A DNA stretch of 12,588 nt from Thermoplasmata archaeon (GTDB taxonomy: Archaea > Thermoplasmatota > Thermoplasmata > Thermoplasmatales > Thermoplasmataceae), in contig JAJZLW010000144.1 in assembly GCA_021850505.1 (NCBI GenBank), positions 1-12,588 of the forward strand, in the 5' to 3' direction. A program made the position numbers and the translations under genes. Positions 12,568-12,588 of the stretch are shown here, piece after piece; the first letter of the stretch is position 1; each line of letters begins with the position of its first letter. The notes under the pieces are model-generated. The model was given only the letters and a program-made list of their open reading frames with translations. It made no database searches and had not been told where the DNA came from.

Positions 12568-12588
12568 TTCGTTAAAAGCCTCCCTCTA

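Noticed and set aside
12027..12575. 182-codon plus-strand frame opposite the coiled-coil gene.
   Set aside because: Its Ser/Phe-rich translation is the expected mirror of Lys/Glu-rich coiled-coil codons; the minus strand has heptads and a ribosome binding site.

Overview
The window reads as chromosome from a Thermoplasmata-type euryarchaeon, probably an acidophilic, wall-less relative of Thermoplasma, Ferroplasma or Cuniculiplasma. This is inferred from an archaeal gene set (Orc1/Cdc6, an archaeal family-B polymerase, an archaeal-type coiled-coil protein), TATA boxes about 25-30 nt upstream of start codons with little or no leader, and a predicted surface protein dense in N-glycosylation sequons. 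No rRNA, tRNA, CRISPR array or intact insertion sequence was seen.

Left part (1-4787). The first 619 bases hold no convincing gene; they contain a dense cluster of CAATGC/GCATTG motifs and nested inverted repeats near 59-172, plus one doubtful 50-codon ORF. A run of minus-strand genes follows: CsaA (tRNA-binding-fold protein), a histidine phosphatase with an apparent TTG start, a DCC-family (DUF393) thiol-disulfide protein, a five-helix membrane protein, a membrane-anchored DUF4382-like surface protein, and an Fpg/Nei-family DNA glycosylase whose N-terminus lacks the usual proline. Most have their own TATA box, so this looks like separate short units rather than one operon. A small plus-strand membrane protein diverges from the glycosylase gene.

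Right part (4939-12588). A plus-strand pair encodes a cobalamin-binding-type radical SAM enzyme (candidate GDGT ring synthase) and, 9 bp later, an Orc1/Cdc6 replication initiator. The initiator gene overlaps tail-to-tail (65 bp) with a minus-strand operon of two unrecognised small proteins and a PolB2-type DNA polymerase whose exonuclease motifs are gone and whose motif C is altered. A sugar-1-phosphate nucleotidylyltransferase with a left-handed beta-helix tail diverges from this operon, and a COG1340-like coiled-coil protein faces it from the right edge.

Together the window mixes DNA replication and repair (Orc1/Cdc6, PolB2 operon, Fpg/Nei) with envelope functions (radical SAM lipid candidate, nucleotide-sugar synthesis, DUF4382 surface protein). 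The least described parts are the PolB2 operon with its two small overlapping partners, the Pro-less glycosylase, and the left-edge repeat cluster.
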